Source: Desulfobulbaceae bacterium UBA5628
GTDB taxonomy: Bacteria > Desulfobacterota > Desulfobulbia > Desulfobulbales > Desulfurivibrionaceae
Length of the DNA stretch: 7,505 nt
Reading direction: 5' to 3'
Assembly: GCA_002421565.1 (NCBI GenBank)
Contig: DIKC01000090.1
Span: 454-7,958, forward strand
A model generated the notes under the pieces. It saw only the letters and a program-made list of their open reading frames with translations. It searched no databases and was not told the origin of the DNA. This document shows, piece after piece, positions 7,245-7,505 of the stretch. The translations under genes were made by a program, and so were the position numbers. Numbering within the stretch: the stretch's first letter is position 1; every line of letters starts with the position of its first letter.

Positions 7245-7274
7245 ACCTTAATAAAAAGGGGTAATAATTGTCAA
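7245..7274 (-). promoter_or_regulatory. Sigma-70 promoter of the TetR-family gene
   Basis: On the minus strand a perfect TTGACA (7269-7274) is followed after 18 bases by TAAGGT (7245-7250), which keeps the key T, A and final T of the -10 box. The alternative -10 TATTAA has only 15 bases of spacing. The expected start point near 7238 places the palindrome in the first transcribed bases, and the 5' leader is about 45 bases. The surrounding DNA is clearly more A/T-rich than the rest of the window. Confidence 0.55.
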
Positions 7275-7321
7275 GAAAGATTATTCGGCGTCTTTCCAGG
7301 CGGTTGTAGGAACGAAAAAGC

Positions 7322-7349
7322 AGCGCCGGAACAGGCCGCGACCGGCGCT
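7322..7349. repeat. GC-rich 8-bp inverted repeat in the tetR/purD intergenic region
   Basis: AGCGCCGG (7322-7329) and CCGGCGCT (7342-7349) are perfect complements around a 12-base loop. Read on the minus strand, the hairpin is followed by GCTTTTTCG, a short T tract, so it could act as a weak terminator for leftward transcripts. No leftward gene lies upstream of it in this window. It sits between the two divergent promoters, just before the purD -35 box, so an insulator or protein-binding role is equally possible. Confidence 0.4.
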
Positions 7350-7357
7350 TGCCAATC

Positions 7358-7387
7358 TTGACAAGAGGCGAAGGGAAACGGTATCTT
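7358..7387 (+). promoter_or_regulatory. Probable sigma-70 promoter of purD
   Basis: Perfect TTGACA at 7358-7363, an 18-base spacer, and TATCTT at 7382-7387 (4 of 6 matches, including the first T-A and the last T). The start point would be near 7394, giving a leader of about 65 bases before the purD ATG. I see no obvious purine-riboswitch or PurR-box structure in that leader. Confidence 0.5.
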
Positions 7388-7459
7388 GCGCCGACATGCG
7401 GGCCTTGGCGTTCCAAGGCCATCCGCGCCTTTTGACGAATATCCGGAGAAACATACAAG

Positions 7460-7505
7460 ATGAAAATTCTGGTGATCGGGTCCGGCGGCCGGGAGCACGC
7501 CCTGG
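7460..7505 (+). CDS. purD: Phosphoribosylamine--glycine ligase PurD (GAR synthetase), 5' end only
   Basis: Only the first 15 codons are present: MKILVIGSGGREHAL, the nearly invariant N-terminus of PurD, whose GxGGREHA segment belongs to the N-terminal domain of this ATP-grasp enzyme. PurD joins glycine to phosphoribosylamine with ATP, the second step of de novo purine synthesis. GGAG at 7445-7448 lies 11 bases before the ATG and is the likely ribosome binding site. The gene continues beyond the window, so completeness and downstream partners cannot be judged. Confidence 0.92.
   Translation, partial: MKILVIGSGGREHAL

Noticed and set aside
7394..7459. Purine riboswitch or PurR box in the purD leader
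   Set aside because: No conserved riboswitch core or convincing palindrome can be seen in this short leader.
7234..7498. Two minus-strand small open frames (74 and 75 aa) in the tetR/purD intergenic region
   Set aside because: No clear ribosome binding site, they cover the predicted promoters and the start of purD, and the products are basic with no motif.

Overview
The window is a GC-rich bacterial chromosomal segment with tightly packed genes. The RpoH, GreA and PurD sequences are of Gram-negative proteobacterial/Desulfobacterota type. From general resemblance I would guess a Desulfobulbales- or Desulfuromonadales-like 'deltaproteobacterium', but this is inference and no marker in the window fixes the taxon. 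The outer-membrane barrel protein does show a diderm envelope. I see no mobile element, CRISPR array, tRNA or rRNA.

Left part (1-5958, + strand): three genes read in one direction with almost no spacing. First is the 3' part of a heat-shock sigma factor gene (rpoH, cut by the window edge). Next is a PLP-dependent sugar aminotransferase of the DegT/DnrJ/EryC1/StrS family. Third is a very large (1348 aa) secreted protein made of a long TPR superhelix and a C-terminal outer-membrane beta-barrel, the architecture of PgaA/PelB/BcsC polysaccharide-export porins. Both junctions can be read as ATGA stop/start overlaps (692-695 and 1912-1915), so the three genes look like one translationally coupled operon closed by a strong intrinsic terminator (6020-6069).

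Middle (5959-6573): the terminator lies only 22 bases before greA (transcript cleavage factor). A possible promoter just upstream of it would make it a leader attenuator, comparable in layout to the GraL leader of E. coli greA. greA meets a convergent tetR-type gene with 28 bases between the stop codons.

Right part (6602-7505): a TetR-family repressor on the minus strand resembles FadR/YsiA fatty-acid regulators. It is divergent from purD (+ strand, only the first 15 codons present). The 267-base region between them holds a good minus-strand promoter for tetR, a perfect CTGAAT-N4-ATTCAG palindrome at its predicted start point (likely autoregulatory operator), a GC-rich hairpin, and a plausible purD promoter.

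No complete undescribed system is evident. The most unusual point is the coupling of a heat-shock sigma factor to a sugar aminotransferase and a giant TPR/barrel outer-membrane protein, without any glycosyltransferase or polysaccharide synthase in view.
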